64,000 nucleotides of DNA. Origin: Anaerolineales bacterium. GTDB taxonomy: Bacteria; Chloroflexota; Anaerolineae; Anaerolineales; Villigracilaceae. The position numbers and the translations under genes are program-made. Numbering within the stretch: position 1 is the first letter of the stretch; every line of letters begins with the position of its first letter. Below the pieces are notes generated by a model. It worked only from the letters and a program-made list of their open reading frames with translations. It made no database searches and was not told the origin of the DNA. The stretch spans positions 62,001 to 126,000 of the forward strand of contig JACZJC010000064.1 in the NCBI GenBank assembly GCA_014860745.1, written 5' to 3'. Of this stretch, positions 53,087-61,448 are shown one piece after another.

Positions 53087-53116
53087 CTTCTCTCCTCTCT
53101 GATTCTTGAATACCGG

Positions 53117-54475
53117 TTACGACGGAAATAGCTTATCAAACACCTCGGGGCAATACTTCTGCACCATCTCCGAGGATATGCCGTTTTCCTTGCAAATCTC
53201 TGCGTAGAAATCTGCGCTTGGGCGTTTGATCCTTTTTTGAGAATCAACATCCAACTCCCACAGGCCGAAGCGGTACTTCCACCCGAAACCCCATTCGAAG
53301 TTGTCCACCAGCGACCAGTGGAAGTATCCCTTGATCGGCCAGTTGAAATTCACCGCCCGCCACATCTGGTGGATGTGTTGCGCGATGTAACGCGGACGCA
53401 TGACATCATCCGCGGAATTGATGCCGTTCTCCGTGACGAGAATAGGCAGGTTGGGGAACATACGGACGGTCCATTTCAGGCCTTCGAACATCCCCTCTGG
53501 TTCATTGGCTATAAAACCATCATCGCTAAGTTCGGCATCTTTTGGGTAGAAGTTTCGCCCAAACAGGGTGCCGGGTTTGCGAAGATCAAAGGCGGCATGC
53601 TCCCTTGTGTAGTAGTTGAAACCGTAATAATCCTGGGTGCCTTTGGCTTCTGGAATACGAACGGAACCGATGGGTGTCCGCATGACACCCTCAGCTAAAG
53701 CAGAGGGAAAGCCGAGGTTGATCGCGCTGAAAAAATTATTTGCCGCCCATTTGTCCAACGGCGACCAGGCATGATGCGGGACGATGGAGCGATAATGCTG
53801 CGCGAATCCCACGCGCGCTTCCGGTTGAATTTGATGGATGGCGCGATACGCGGCGGCATGCCCGCGGATCAGGTTGGCTTGCACCTGCATGGCCAGCTTG
53901 ATGTTGTTTTTACCGGGGGGGAAAGAGTCCACGCCGGTGACCATGTAACCGTTCAGCGCATACCCCGTCGGTTCATTGATCGTGCACCAGAGCGTGCAAT
54001 ATTCCTTCAACGCATCCACCGTTTTGCGGACGAATTTTTCAAACAGCGGCACAATGGCTTCCGTTTCCCAAGCCTGCCCTGAGCCTGTCGAATGGGCGCC
54101 GCGTTCGGTGACCCAAAGCGGATCGGTGAAGTGATGCAGGGTGACCATCGGCGTGATGCCGCGTTCCTTCAATCCGCGCAGCATGGCGCGGTATTTTTCG
54201 AGAGCTTCCTCGTCCCATGAATCAGGCGTCGGTTGGATGCGGCTCCACTCCACCGATAAACGATGCGCGTTCTGGCCCGTTTCAGCGGCGCGGTCAAAGT
54301 CTTCCCGCCAGCGTCCGCCCCACCAATCGGCGGCCAGACCAGCCTTCCCGTCGGTATGACCGTCCTGTTCCCACTTCCACCAATTGTTGTTGGTGTTGCT
54401 GCCCTCCACTTGATGCGAGGAGGAAGCCGTCCCCCATAAAAAGCCCTTTGGAAAATGATAAGTGCCTTGTGGCAT
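53117..54475 (-). CDS. Beta-glucosidase, glycoside hydrolase family 1
   Basis: 452 residues, the GH1 length. N-terminal signature FPKGFLWGTASSSHQVEG; acid/base Glu168 in CTINEPTGYALNG; nucleophile Glu349 in PILVTENGINS; aglycone-site DYYGFNYYT. It cleaves terminal beta-glucosides or related sugars and has no signal peptide, so it is probably cytoplasmic. Residues 129-135 (STGSGQA) come from an inserted TTCGACAGGCTCAGGGC element. Confidence 0.95.
   Translation of the reverse strand: MPQGTYHFPKGFLWGTASSSHQVEGSNTNNNWWKWEQDGHTDGKAGLAADWWGGRWREDFDRAAETGQNAHRLSVEWSRIQPTPDSWDEEALEKYRAMLRGLKERGITPMVTLHHFTDPLWVTERGAHSTGSGQAWETEAIVPLFEKFVRKTVDALKEYCTLWCTINEPTGYALNGYMVTGVDSFPPGKNNIKLAMQVQANLIRGHAAAYRAIHQIQPEARVGFAQHYRSIVPHHAWSPLDKWAANNFFSAINLGFPSALAEGVMRTPIGSVRIPEAKGTQDYYGFNYYTREHAAFDLRKPGTLFGRNFYPKDAELSDDGFIANEPEGMFEGLKWTVRMFPNLPILVTENGINSADDVMRPRYIAQHIHQMWRAVNFNWPIKGYFHWSLVDNFEWGFGWKYRFGLWELDVDSQKRIKRPSADFYAEICKENGISSEMVQKYCPEVFDKLFPS
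54071..54096. repeat. TTCGACAGGCTCAGG-type repeat inserted in GH1 gene
   Basis: On the minus strand, CATTCGACAGGCTCAGGGC is read as HSTGSGQ. This short element is widespread in bacterial genomes (established by recollection, not checked here). Confidence 0.75.
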
Positions 54476-54494
54476 GGGTTTCTCCTATGGATGA

Positions 54495-54610
54495 TGTCGT
54501 TGCGAGGAGGGCTCTTGCTCTTCCCGACGACATCGTACCCGAATGGGTAAGCAATCTCCTCTTAATTAGAAGATTGCTTCGGGCGAAAGTTCATCGCCCT
54601 CGCAATGACA
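54495..54610. repeat. TGTCATTGCGAG-type element
   Basis: Ends TGTCGTTGCGAGG and CCTCGCAATGACA, inner GCAATCTCC ... AGATTGCTTCGGGC inverted motif. About 116 bp, between rlmB and the GH1 gene. Confidence 0.9.
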
Positions 54611-54612
54611 TG

Positions 54613-55344
54613 TTATTTGCGATTCAAATACGCAAGATACAACGCGACAGACCCCGCCACCGCCGCATTCAATGATTCGATTTTCCCCTTCATGGGAAGT
54701 TTCAAAACGATGTCGCATTTCTTTCGGACGAGATCATGCAGCCCTTCGCCCTCCGAGCCGACGACGAGTCCCAATGCGCCTTTGAGGTGACGCGAATTCG
54801 CCTCGAGTTCCGCCCCGGCTTGATCCAGTCCGACGACCCAGATGTCATTCTCTTTGAGCGCGTCGATTGCTTGTGAGAGGTTCGACTGGGCGATGAGCAT
54901 GTGCTCGCTCGCGCCGGAGGATGCGTTGACGACGGCGGGAGTCACATCCACGGCGCGTGCCAGCGGGATGACAATGCCATGCACGCCCAGCGCCTCCGCT
55001 GTGCGGATGAGCGTGCCGAAGTTCTGCGGGTCTTGCAAAGAATCAAGCAAGAGCACAAAAGGCTGTTCGCCTTTGGCATGTTCGAGGATCTCGATCACAT
55101 CCGAGTATGGATACTTATCCACCTCGGCGACTACACCTTGATGGTTCTGGTGCACCTTATCCAGCTTGGGACGTGGCACGCGGCTGACTTTGATCTTCTG
55201 CTCTTGCGTAGCAGCCAGTTTGAGGATGTCTTCGATCCTGCCTTTGTCCTGCACGCCTTCGGCGATCTCAATCGAGAATATCTGCCTGCGTTTTGCGCGC
55301 AGGACTTCATAGACTGCATTGCGGGAGTAGATGAGTTCTTTCAT
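54613..55344 (-). CDS. rlmB: 23S rRNA 2'-O-methyltransferase family protein (RlmB/SpoU)
   Basis: 243 residues. An N-terminal substrate-binding domain (EVLRAKRRQIFSIEIAEG) leads to the trefoil-knot SpoU domain with its three motifs: LDSLQDPQNFGTLIRTAEALG, LVVGSEGEGL and LPMKGKIESLNAAVAGSVALY. RlmB methylates G2251 of 23S rRNA (E. coli numbering). A TrmH-family tRNA enzyme is the alternative; the N-terminal domain favours RlmB. A TATAAT on the minus strand (55358-55353) sits eight bases before the ATG and lies at the edge of a 7-nt tract. Confidence 0.9.
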   Translation of the reverse strand: MKELIYSRNAVYEVLRAKRRQIFSIEIAEGVQDKGRIEDILKLAATQEQKIKVSRVPRPKLDKVHQNHQGVVAEVDKYPYSDVIEILEHAKGEQPFVLLLDSLQDPQNFGTLIRTAEALGVHGIVIPLARAVDVTPAVVNASSGASEHMLIAQSNLSQAIDALKENDIWVVGLDQAGAELEANSRHLKGALGLVVGSEGEGLHDLVRKKCDIVLKLPMKGKIESLNAAVAGSVALYLAYLNRK

Positions 55345-55358
55345 ATCCCCTGATTATA

Positions 55359-55407
55359 ATTGGCAATTGACAATGGATAATTGACAATGGGCAATTGATA
55401 ATTCAGA
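55359..55407. repeat. 7-nt tract, left of four-helix-bundle gene
   Basis: Seven 7-nt units: ATTGGCA, ATTGACA, ATGGATA, ATTGACA, ATGGGCA, ATTGATA, ATTCAGA. Confidence 0.95.
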
Positions 55408-55419
55408 CAGGATGAAAAA

Positions 55420-55746
55420 ATGAAAAATAATGTTGTAAAGGAAAAATCTTTTGGATTTGCGATTCGGACGGTTGCTTTGTATAAATTTCTGACAAACGAA
55501 AAGAAAGAATTCATACTGTCAAAGCAAGTGTTGCGGTCCGGCACAGCCATTGGAGCATTGGTGCGTGAAGCAGAACAGGCTGAAAGTAAAAAAGACTTTG
55601 TGCATAAATTGGCGATTGCACTCAAAGAAGCCAACGAAACAGAATATTGGCTTGAGTTGTTATATAAGACTGATTATCTTGGGGATGCAGAGTATAAGTC
55701 AATTATAATGATGTTGTTGAATTGCTCAAATTGCTTACTAGCATAA
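55420..55746 (+). CDS. Four-helix-bundle protein (S23/IVP family)
   Basis: 108 residues with the family signature FAIRTVALYKFL, LRSGTAIGALVREAEQAESKKDFVHKL and KEANETEYWLELLYKTDYL. The family was first described from intervening sequences in 23S rRNA genes and also includes the Avd accessory protein of diversity-generating retroelements. Here there is no rRNA gene nearby. Instead the gene is framed by two 7-nt tracts sharing the ATTGACA unit (55359-55407 and 55766-55800), and is AT-richer than its neighbours. This looks like a small mobile unit; function unknown. Confidence 0.88.
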   Translation: MKNNVVKEKSFGFAIRTVALYKFLTNEKKEFILSKQVLRSGTAIGALVREAEQAESKKDFVHKLAIALKEANETEYWLELLYKTDYLGDAEYKSIIMMLLNCSNCLLA

Positions 55747-55765
55747 TAAAAACCAGCAAGGGAAA

Positions 55766-55800
55766 CAATTGACAATTATCATTTGATAATTGTCAATTAG
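55766..55800. repeat. 7-nt palindromic tract, right of four-helix-bundle gene
   Basis: Perfect 15-bp arms (55767-55781 and 55784-55798); the units read ATTGACA, ATTATCA, TTTGATA, ATTGTCA. Confidence 0.95.
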
Positions 55801-55801
55801 G

Positions 55802-57199
55802 TTATCCCCATCTCCATGTCGTGCTGTCTTTACTATCTTCGATGGTCACGCCCATCTCTTTCAGCTGGTCGCGGATCTGGTCGGAGCGCGCCCAATTTTT
55901 TTGTTTGCGGGCTTCATTGCGTTCCGCGATCAATGCATTCACCTGCGCTTCCTGTTCGCTTGAGCCTTTCTTTTCGACAAGGCTCAGTCCCAGCACGCCT
56001 GCCAGTTCGCTGAAAGTGGACTGGGCGGGTTTGAGCTGCTCATCCGTGGCGGAGTTGTCTCGCGCGGTGTTGATGAATTTGGAGAGTTCGAAGAGGGCGG
56101 CGATGGCGCCTGCGGTGTTGAAGTCACTGTCCATGGCTTCGGTGAAGCTGGCTTTTGCCGATTCGTTGGCGGCTGCGAGCGCGGAGAGTGAATCAGCGGG
56201 GAGTCCCTTTGCCGAAGGAGAAGCAGGCCGCAGGGCGGATTTGAGGCGTTCCACATTTTTTTCGGCGGCGTCGAGAGTATCGTCGTTGAACATCAACGGC
56301 GCGCGATAGGTCCCGTTCAAAACCAACATGCGCATCACATCGGCGGAACGCTTGGACAGGAATTCCTTGATGCTGATGATGTTGCCGAGCGACTTGGACA
56401 TTTTTTCGCCGCCGAGCTGCAGCATGCCGTTATGCACCCAGTAGCGGGAGAATTCCCTGCCGGTGTAGCTTTCGGTTTGCGCGATCTCGTTTTCGTGATG
56501 CGGGAAGATGAGGTCGTTGCCGCCGCCGTGGATGTCGATCTGTTCGCCGAGTTCGGCTAGGTTCATGGCCGAGCATTCGATGTGCCAGCCCGGGCGTCCT
56601 TTGCCCCAGGGACTATCCCATGAAATTTCGCCTTCTTTTGCAGCTTTCCATAAAGCGAAGTCCATTGGGTGATCTTTCGCTTCTTCCACTTCGATGCGTG
56701 AACCTGCCTGCATATCGTCTAATTTGCGGCCCGAGAGTTTGCCATAATCATCGTCACTGGTCACGCTGAAATAGACATCGCCATTGGACGCGGCGTATGC
56801 GGCTTCCTTTTGGATGAGGCCCTGAATGAATTCGATGATGAGCGGCATGGTCTTGCTGACCTGCGGATAGGATGTGGCGGGCAGGATGTTTAGGTTCTTG
56901 AGATCGTTGGTGTAATCTTCGATGTAACGCTGGGATAGTTTGAGCGGGTCTTCGTTGAGCTGTTTGGCGCGGTTGATGATCTTATCGTCCACGTCGGTGT
57001 AGTTCATCACGTGTTTGACGGTGTAGCCGCGATATTCAAGATAGCGGCGGATGATATCGAAGACCAGCGCAGACATGGCATGGCCGACGTGCGCGTCGTT
57101 GTAAACCGTGACTCCGCACACGTACATCTTGACGAGGTTCGGTTCGAGGGTTTGGAATTCTTCGGTCTTGCGGGTGAGGGTGTTGTAAATTTTCAGCAT
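55802..57199 (-). CDS. cysS: Cysteinyl-tRNA synthetase
   Basis: 465 residues. It charges tRNA-Cys. Class I signatures are present: zinc Cys and HIGH-like motif in [19 protein letters not shown], zinc-site WHIECSAM and [17 protein letters not shown], and KMSKSLGN for the KMSKS loop. Normal length. A minus-strand TATAAT at 57259-57254 may be its -10 box. Confidence 0.97.
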   Translation of the reverse strand: MLKIYNTLTRKTEEFQTLEPNLVKMYVCGVTVYNDAHVGHAMSALVFDIIRRYLEYRGYTVKHVMNYTDVDDKIINRAKQLNEDPLKLSQRYIEDYTNDLKNLNILPATSYPQVSKTMPLIIEFIQGLIQKEAAYAASNGDVYFSVTSDDDYGKLSGRKLDDMQAGSRIEVEEAKDHPMDFALWKAAKEGEISWDSPWGKGRPGWHIECSAMNLAELGEQIDIHGGGNDLIFPHHENEIAQTESYTGREFSRYWVHNGMLQLGGEKMSKSLGNIISIKEFLSKRSADVMRMLVLNGTYRAPLMFNDDTLDAAEKNVERLKSALRPASPSAKGLPADSLSALAAANESAKASFTEAMDSDFNTAGAIAALFELSKFINTARDNSATDEQLKPAQSTFSELAGVLGLSLVEKKGSSEQEAQVNALIAERNEARKQKNWARSDQIRDQLKEMGVTIEDSKDSTTWRWG

Positions 57200-57302
57200 G
57201 TTTTTTTATTTACCACAAAGTGTCACGAAAGGGGATTTTTGTTTCGTGAGCCTATTATACACAGTTGGGTGTGGTGGGATGGAGTTTTGGGGTAAAACTA
57301 AA

Positions 57303-57380
57303 TTCTTTGAACCGCAAAGCACGCGAAGGGCGCTAAGAAAAATCTTTTAAACTTGGTGGTCTTAGCGCGCTTGGCGGTGA
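57303..57380. repeat. CGCAAAGCACGCGAAG-type imperfect palindrome
   Basis: ACCGCAAAGCACGCGAAGGG then GCGCTAAG pair imperfectly with CTTAGCGCGCTTGGCGGT across about 23 bases. It occupies the gap between btuD and cysS. Confidence 0.55.
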
Positions 57381-57390
57381 ACAGGTTTTT

Positions 57391-58155
57391 TTATTGTGGC
57401 AGGACTAAAGGGGAATCCATGAAGGGGTGTTCGACAACGTGGACGGGAAGACAGTAGGCGTGGGAGATGGCTTCGGCGGTGAGCACTTCGCGTGGGGCGC
57501 CGATGGAGGTGAGATGTCCGCCGACGAGCAGGGCGACCCTGTCCGCGTAACGAGCGGCGAGGTTGAGATCGTGCAGGGCGATGAGCACGGCGAGATTTTC
57601 GGTGTGCGCCAGTTCGCGGACCAACTCGAGCAGGCTGACTTGATATTGCAAATCCAAGTGTGCGGTGGGTTCGTCGAGCAAGAGGATCGGCGTGGACTGG
57701 CACAAGGCGCGGGCGAGCAACACACGCTGGGCTTCTCCGCCCGATAATTCGCCAACACGGCGATCGGCAAATGCCAAAGCGTTGACCTTGTTCAACGATT
57801 GGCGCGCCAGCTCCTCGTCGTGGGAAGAGGCGTTGCCGAGAAAACCCAGGTGTGGTGTGCGGCCCATCAAGACCGTTTCCCAAACCGTGAAAGCGGGCGG
57901 CAGTGAAATCGCCTGAGGCACAACAGCAAGATAGCGGGCCCGCCGCATGGGCGTGAGCGAATGAAAATCATCGCCGTTGGTGCGGACCTGTCCTGTTGAT
58001 GGAATCACACCGCTCGCGGCGCGAATGATGGTGGATTTTCCCGCGCCGTTGGGGCCGATGAGCGCAAGCACTTCGCCGCTGTTGACGTCAAAGGAAACTT
58101 CGTGCAACACTTGATGTCCGTGATAGGAGGCAGAGAGATTTTGAATTTTGAGCAT
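57391..58155 (-). CDS. btuD: ABC transporter ATPase for cobalamin (BtuD-like)
   Basis: 254 residues. Walker A GPNGAGKSTII, signature LSGGEAQRV, Walker B ILLLDEPTAHLD, H-loop IALHDLN. The sequence type (FecE/BtuD) serves vitamin B12, haem or siderophore uptake; the surrounding cob genes and the BtuC- and BtuF-like genes in the same operon point to cobalamin or cobinamide. It is the last gene on this strand, separated from its permease by five cob genes. Confidence 0.9.
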   Translation of the reverse strand: MLKIQNLSASYHGHQVLHEVSFDVNSGEVLALIGPNGAGKSTIIRAASGVIPSTGQVRTNGDDFHSLTPMRRARYLAVVPQAISLPPAFTVWETVLMGRTPHLGFLGNASSHDEELARQSLNKVNALAFADRRVGELSGGEAQRVLLARALCQSTPILLLDEPTAHLDLQYQVSLLELVRELAHTENLAVLIALHDLNLAARYADRVALLVGGHLTSIGAPREVLTAEAISHAYCLPVHVVEHPFMDSPLVLPQ

Positions 58156-58177
58156 ATGTACTTACCTTTTTTCGTGT

Positions 58178-58726
58178 CTACGTGCCTGTTTTTATATTCA
58201 TGGGAATTCCGGCCACCATGAAGATTACTTGATCCGCTTCGCGCGCAAGCTGTTGGTTGACTCCGCCGAGGGCATCGCGATACACCCGTCCCATTTGATA
58301 GGGCGGGACGAGTCCCATGCCGACCTCGTTCGAGACGATGATCCAATGTTGATTCGATTCGCCGATGGCCAAAAGCAGAGTATCCATTTCAGTTTGAACT
58401 GCTTGCATGAACGGCGCTTCGTCCACAAGGTCGTCCTTTACGAATTGCATCATCAAATTGGAAACAAGCAGGGTGATGCAATCGAGGATGACCACCTCGG
58501 ATTGTGTCTGTTTGGCAGAGGATGCGATGCCAAATGGAACTTCAAGCGTTTGCCAATGCGAGGGCCGTTCGGATTTGTGCTTTTGAATCCGCGCGGACAT
58601 TTCGTCATCGAACGCTTGCGCGGTGGCGAGGAATATGACCGATTTGTTTAAATCTTCGGCCAGCTTTTGCGCGTGGGATGATTTTCCGCTGCGCGCCCCG
58701 CCGAGGATGAGGGTGATGGTTGACAT
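58178..58726 (-). CDS. cobU: Adenosylcobinamide kinase / guanylyltransferase
   Basis: 182 residues, the CobU length. P-loop LILGGARSGKSSHAQKLAE, then FLATAQAFDDEMSARIQKHK, and VSNEVGMGLVPPYQMGRVYRD near the C terminus. It phosphorylates adenosylcobinamide and then attaches GMP, giving adenosylcobinamide-GDP, the substrate of CobS. Minus-strand order is cobS, cobC, cobU, btuD with short gaps. Confidence 0.95.
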   Translation of the reverse strand: MSTITLILGGARSGKSSHAQKLAEDLNKSVIFLATAQAFDDEMSARIQKHKSERPSHWQTLEVPFGIASSAKQTQSEVVILDCITLLVSNLMMQFVKDDLVDEAPFMQAVQTEMDTLLLAIGESNQHWIIVSNEVGMGLVPPYQMGRVYRDALGGVNQQLAREADQVIFMVAGIPMNIKTGT

Positions 58727-58737
58727 AAAGTTTTCCT

Positions 58738-59394
58738 TCAGACTTCGGAGGTCTCCGAATAACCTGCTCCTGGCGGCGGGAGCGTTTTATCAAGATGCGA
58801 TGTGTCGTTGAACAATTTCAACGCGGCATTGCCCTCATGAAAGCTGACGATGGTCAACGATGCCTGCAAGACGCGGAACTGCCAATAGCGTTTCAAATCC
58901 ATGCCGAGCAGAATGCAAAGGAGAGTCTGTATCGCTCCGCTGTGCGTGACGACCAGCACGGTTTGCTCCATATGAGTTGACTTCAACTCTTCCAAAGCGG
59001 ATTGGACGCGCTCCGCCAGTTGAAGCAGTGACTCGCCGCCGGGCGGGGATAGGTTCACCATATCCGCGTACCATTTTGCGGCTTCTTCGTGCCATTGCGC
59101 TTGAATCTCTTCGTGGTTGAGTCCCTCCCACTTGCCAAAGGAAAGCTCTCGCCAGCGGGGATCTTTTTGCAGAGGGATGGTCTCTTTTTGAGTCTTCAGG
59201 ATTTCCATGGCGGTATCCACCGCACGGGAAAGGTCGCTGGAATAGATGGCGTCAATTTTTTCGGAAGCGAGCCGCTTTGCCAGTTGCTTCGTCTGCCGAA
59301 GCCCGGTTTGATTCAAAGGAATATCGCTTTGGCCTTGATAGCGGTGGATGAGGTTCCAGTCCGTTTCGCCGTGTCGGGTGAGGAGAAGTTTCAT
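58738..59394 (-). CDS. cobC: Histidine phosphatase, probable alpha-ribazole phosphatase
   Basis: 218 residues from the ATG at 59394; a TTG three codons earlier is possible. The family signature LLLTRHGETDWN holds the phosphate-accepting His. RWRELSFGKWEGLNHEEI and LVVTHSGAIQTLL carry the second His. CobC removes the 5' phosphate from alpha-ribazole phosphate; the operon context supports this, though the sequence alone would also fit a phosphoglycerate mutase-like phosphatase. A 7-nt tract lies at its start. Confidence 0.88.
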   Translation of the reverse strand: MKLLLTRHGETDWNLIHRYQGQSDIPLNQTGLRQTKQLAKRLASEKIDAIYSSDLSRAVDTAMEILKTQKETIPLQKDPRWRELSFGKWEGLNHEEIQAQWHEEAAKWYADMVNLSPPGGESLLQLAERVQSALEELKSTHMEQTVLVVTHSGAIQTLLCILLGMDLKRYWQFRVLQASLTIVSFHEGNAALKLFNDTSHLDKTLPPPGAGYSETSEV

Positions 59395-59403
59395 GGGAGG
59401 CAA

Positions 59404-59431
59404 GTTCCAGGTTCCAGGTGTCAGGTTGGGA
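59404..59431. repeat. 7-nt tract at cobS/cobC junction
   Basis: Units GTTCCAG (twice), GTGTCAG, GTTGGGA. They cover the last codons and stop of cobS and the leader of cobC. Confidence 0.88.
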
Positions 59432-60152
59432 AAGCGGTGAATGCGGCGAGGATAAGCATTTCAACGAGAATGGTTACTGTGCCGTAGATATCGCCGGTGA
59501 GGCCGGGCAGGAGGCGCATGGCATACAAGGAAGTGAGAAATCCGACAGCGGCCGCGCCGAGCATGAATACAAATCCAAGCCAGCCAAGCATCACCCAGGC
59601 TGTGATTCCTGCGATCAACGTCGAAACCACAACCTCTTGCCAACGAACATTGCGCTTCATTTCGATTCCGAGTCCATCTTCACGGGCGTAGGGGAAGGCA
59701 TAGATCACGAGGGGCGATGCCCAACGTCCCAGCGTGGCGGCAAGCAAAATGGACGGAAACAGGTTTGTGGTCGAAGAAAGAGCCGAGTATTCGATCAGCA
59801 AAACCAAAATCCCGCCTGCAACGCCAAACGCGCCCATGCGCGAATCTTTCATGATTTCCAATCGGCGTTCAGGGGTAAATCCGCCAAAGAGACCGTCGCA
59901 GGTGTCCATGAATCCATCGAGGTGAAAGGCACGGGTGAAGATGATCCATGCGGACAAGGTGAGCGCGGCGGCAACTGTTGGAGGGAAGACCAAACGCGCG
60001 GCGTAATTCACGTCGAACAAAGAGAATCCCAGCACAACACCCACCAGCGGAAACCATCCCACGGCGCGCCCCATCTCCTGCGGGGTAAACATGCGCTTGA
60101 TGAGCGCGGGGAAGATGGTGAGGAATTGAAATGCGGCAATGATTGAAGTCAT
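59421..60152 (-). CDS. cobS: Adenosylcobinamide-GDP ribazoletransferase (cobalamin synthase)
   Basis: 243 residues, membrane protein with five to six segments. The signature FHLDGFMDTCDGLFGG (about residues 96-111) and the following ERRLEIMKDSRMGAFG are characteristic. It joins adenosylcobinamide-GDP to alpha-ribazole (phosphate), forming adenosylcobalamin (phosphate). The C-terminal residues are encoded within a 7-nt tract, so the tail may have been rewritten. Confidence 0.95.
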   Translation of the reverse strand: MTSIIAAFQFLTIFPALIKRMFTPQEMGRAVGWFPLVGVVLGFSLFDVNYAARLVFPPTVAAALTLSAWIIFTRAFHLDGFMDTCDGLFGGFTPERRLEIMKDSRMGAFGVAGGILVLLIEYSALSSTTNLFPSILLAATLGRWASPLVIYAFPYAREDGLGIEMKRNVRWQEVVVSTLIAGITAWVMLGWLGFVFMLGAAAVGFLTSLYAMRLLPGLTGDIYGTVTILVEMLILAAFTAFPT

Positions 60153-60161
60153 AATATTTTA

Positions 60162-60253
60162 TGTCGTTGTGAGGAGCGTATTTTGCGACGAAGCAATCTC
60201 AAAATAAAAAGGGAGATTGCCTCGGGCGAAAGATCATCGCCCTCGCAATGACA
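60162..60253. repeat. TGTCATTGCGAG-type element
   Basis: Ends TGTCGTTGTGAGG and CCTCGCAATGACA with the inner GCAATCTC ... GAGATTGC inverted motif. About 92 bp, between cobT and cobS. Confidence 0.9.
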
Positions 60254-60256
60254 TGA

Positions 60257-61312
60257 TCATCCTTTCTCACTAACTCCCGCTTCGCCAAACGTTGCCATCT
60301 CTTTCAAAATTTTTGTTGAAGCCTCAGCCAAATGGAAAGCCAGCGCCGCACCCGTGCCTTCGCCGAGCCGCAGGTTCAAATCGAGCAGGGGTTTCAAGCC
60401 GAGCCATTCCAGCATCATGGCATGGCCGCGTTCCTGCGAAACATGCGCGGCTATCATGTAATCATGGACGGCAGGCGCAAGCGCCGCCGCGATCATCGCC
60501 GCCGCCGTTGAAATAAATCCATCGATCACCACAGGTTTGCGATTCGCCGCGGAGGCCAGCATTACACCCGCCAACCCGCCGATCTCAAAGCCGCCCACTT
60601 TTTCAAGAACATCCAACGCATCTTCTGCATTTGGTTTGTTTATCTTCAACGCGCGCGTGATCACATGTATCTTTCTTTTCAACCCGTCATCATCCACGCC
60701 CGTGCCGCGCCCCGTTACACTTTCGGGAGATTGTTTCATCAACGCGCAGGCAACGGCTGCCGACGCGGTGGTATTGCCAATGCCCATGTCGCCCGTCGCG
60801 AGGATGTCTGCGCCTTGGGAGATTTCTGACTCTGCGATTTCGATTCCGCTTTGGATCGACGCCAATGCCTGTTCCCGCCTCATGGCTGGACCTTGAGCCT
60901 GGTTCATCGTCCCCGCGCCGACTCTCCGCCGAATCAATTTTCCGCTTTCGTCGTCGATCTCCACAGCCACGCCCATATCCACAACCACCACCCGCGCTCC
61001 CGCCTGACGCGCCAGCACATTGATCGCCGCGCCGCCGCGTAAAAAATTCAACACCATTTGCGAAGTGACCTCTGCCGGATACGCGCTGACTCCTTCGACA
61101 GTCACGCCATGATCTGCCGCCATCACAATCACAACTTTTCGTTCCAGAGAAGGAAACGGATTCGCTGTCATACCGGCAAGTTGAATCGAGAGTTCCTCCA
61201 GCCGTCCCAAGCTACCTGCGGGCTTGGTCAATATTTTCTGGCGGTCGCGCGCGCTTTGCATCGCGGATTCGTCCAGCGGGCGAATTCTTTTTACGATCTC
61301 TTCAAGTTGCAT
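60257..61312 (-). CDS. cobT: Nicotinate-nucleotide-dimethylbenzimidazole phosphoribosyltransferase
   Basis: 351 residues. Motifs: TKPAGSLGRLEELSIQLA, AADHGVTVEGVSAYPAEVT, NFLRGGAAINVLARQ, ATGDMGIGNTTASAAV and VIDGFISTAAAMIA. Catalytic Glu lies in LRLGEGTGAAL near the C terminus. It makes alpha-ribazole phosphate from the lower-ligand base. The ATG at 61312 is preferred because GGAG lies seven bases upstream; an ATG at 61324 exists. Confidence 0.95.
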   Translation of the reverse strand: MQLEEIVKRIRPLDESAMQSARDRQKILTKPAGSLGRLEELSIQLAGMTANPFPSLERKVVIVMAADHGVTVEGVSAYPAEVTSQMVLNFLRGGAAINVLARQAGARVVVVDMGVAVEIDDESGKLIRRRVGAGTMNQAQGPAMRREQALASIQSGIEIAESEISQGADILATGDMGIGNTTASAAVACALMKQSPESVTGRGTGVDDDGLKRKIHVITRALKINKPNAEDALDVLEKVGGFEIGGLAGVMLASAANRKPVVIDGFISTAAAMIAAALAPAVHDYMIAAHVSQERGHAMMLEWLGLKPLLDLNLRLGEGTGAALAFHLAEASTKILKEMATFGEAGVSEKG

Positions 61313-61328
61313 AAAGTTCTCCATGTCA

Positions 61329-61446
61329 TGTCATTGCGAGACGACGCACTTCCGACGAAGCAATCTCCGGTTAAGAGACATTGTTTGTTGATAAGATATT
61401 CCTGGTCAACGGGAGATTGCTTCGGGCTAGCGCCCTCGCAATGACA
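61329..61446. repeat. TGTCATTGCGAG-type element, best copy
   Basis: 12-bp perfect terminal inverted repeats (TGTCATTGCGAG and CTCGCAATGACA) and an inner CGAAGCAATCTCC / GGAGATTGCTTCG pair. About 118 bp, between cobO and cobT. Confidence 0.93.
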
Positions 61447-61448
61447 TG

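Noticed and set aside
57391-58155. Haem or siderophore transporter ATPase
   Set aside because: The sequence type allows it, but five cob genes and BtuF/BtuC-like genes in the same operon favour corrinoid uptake.
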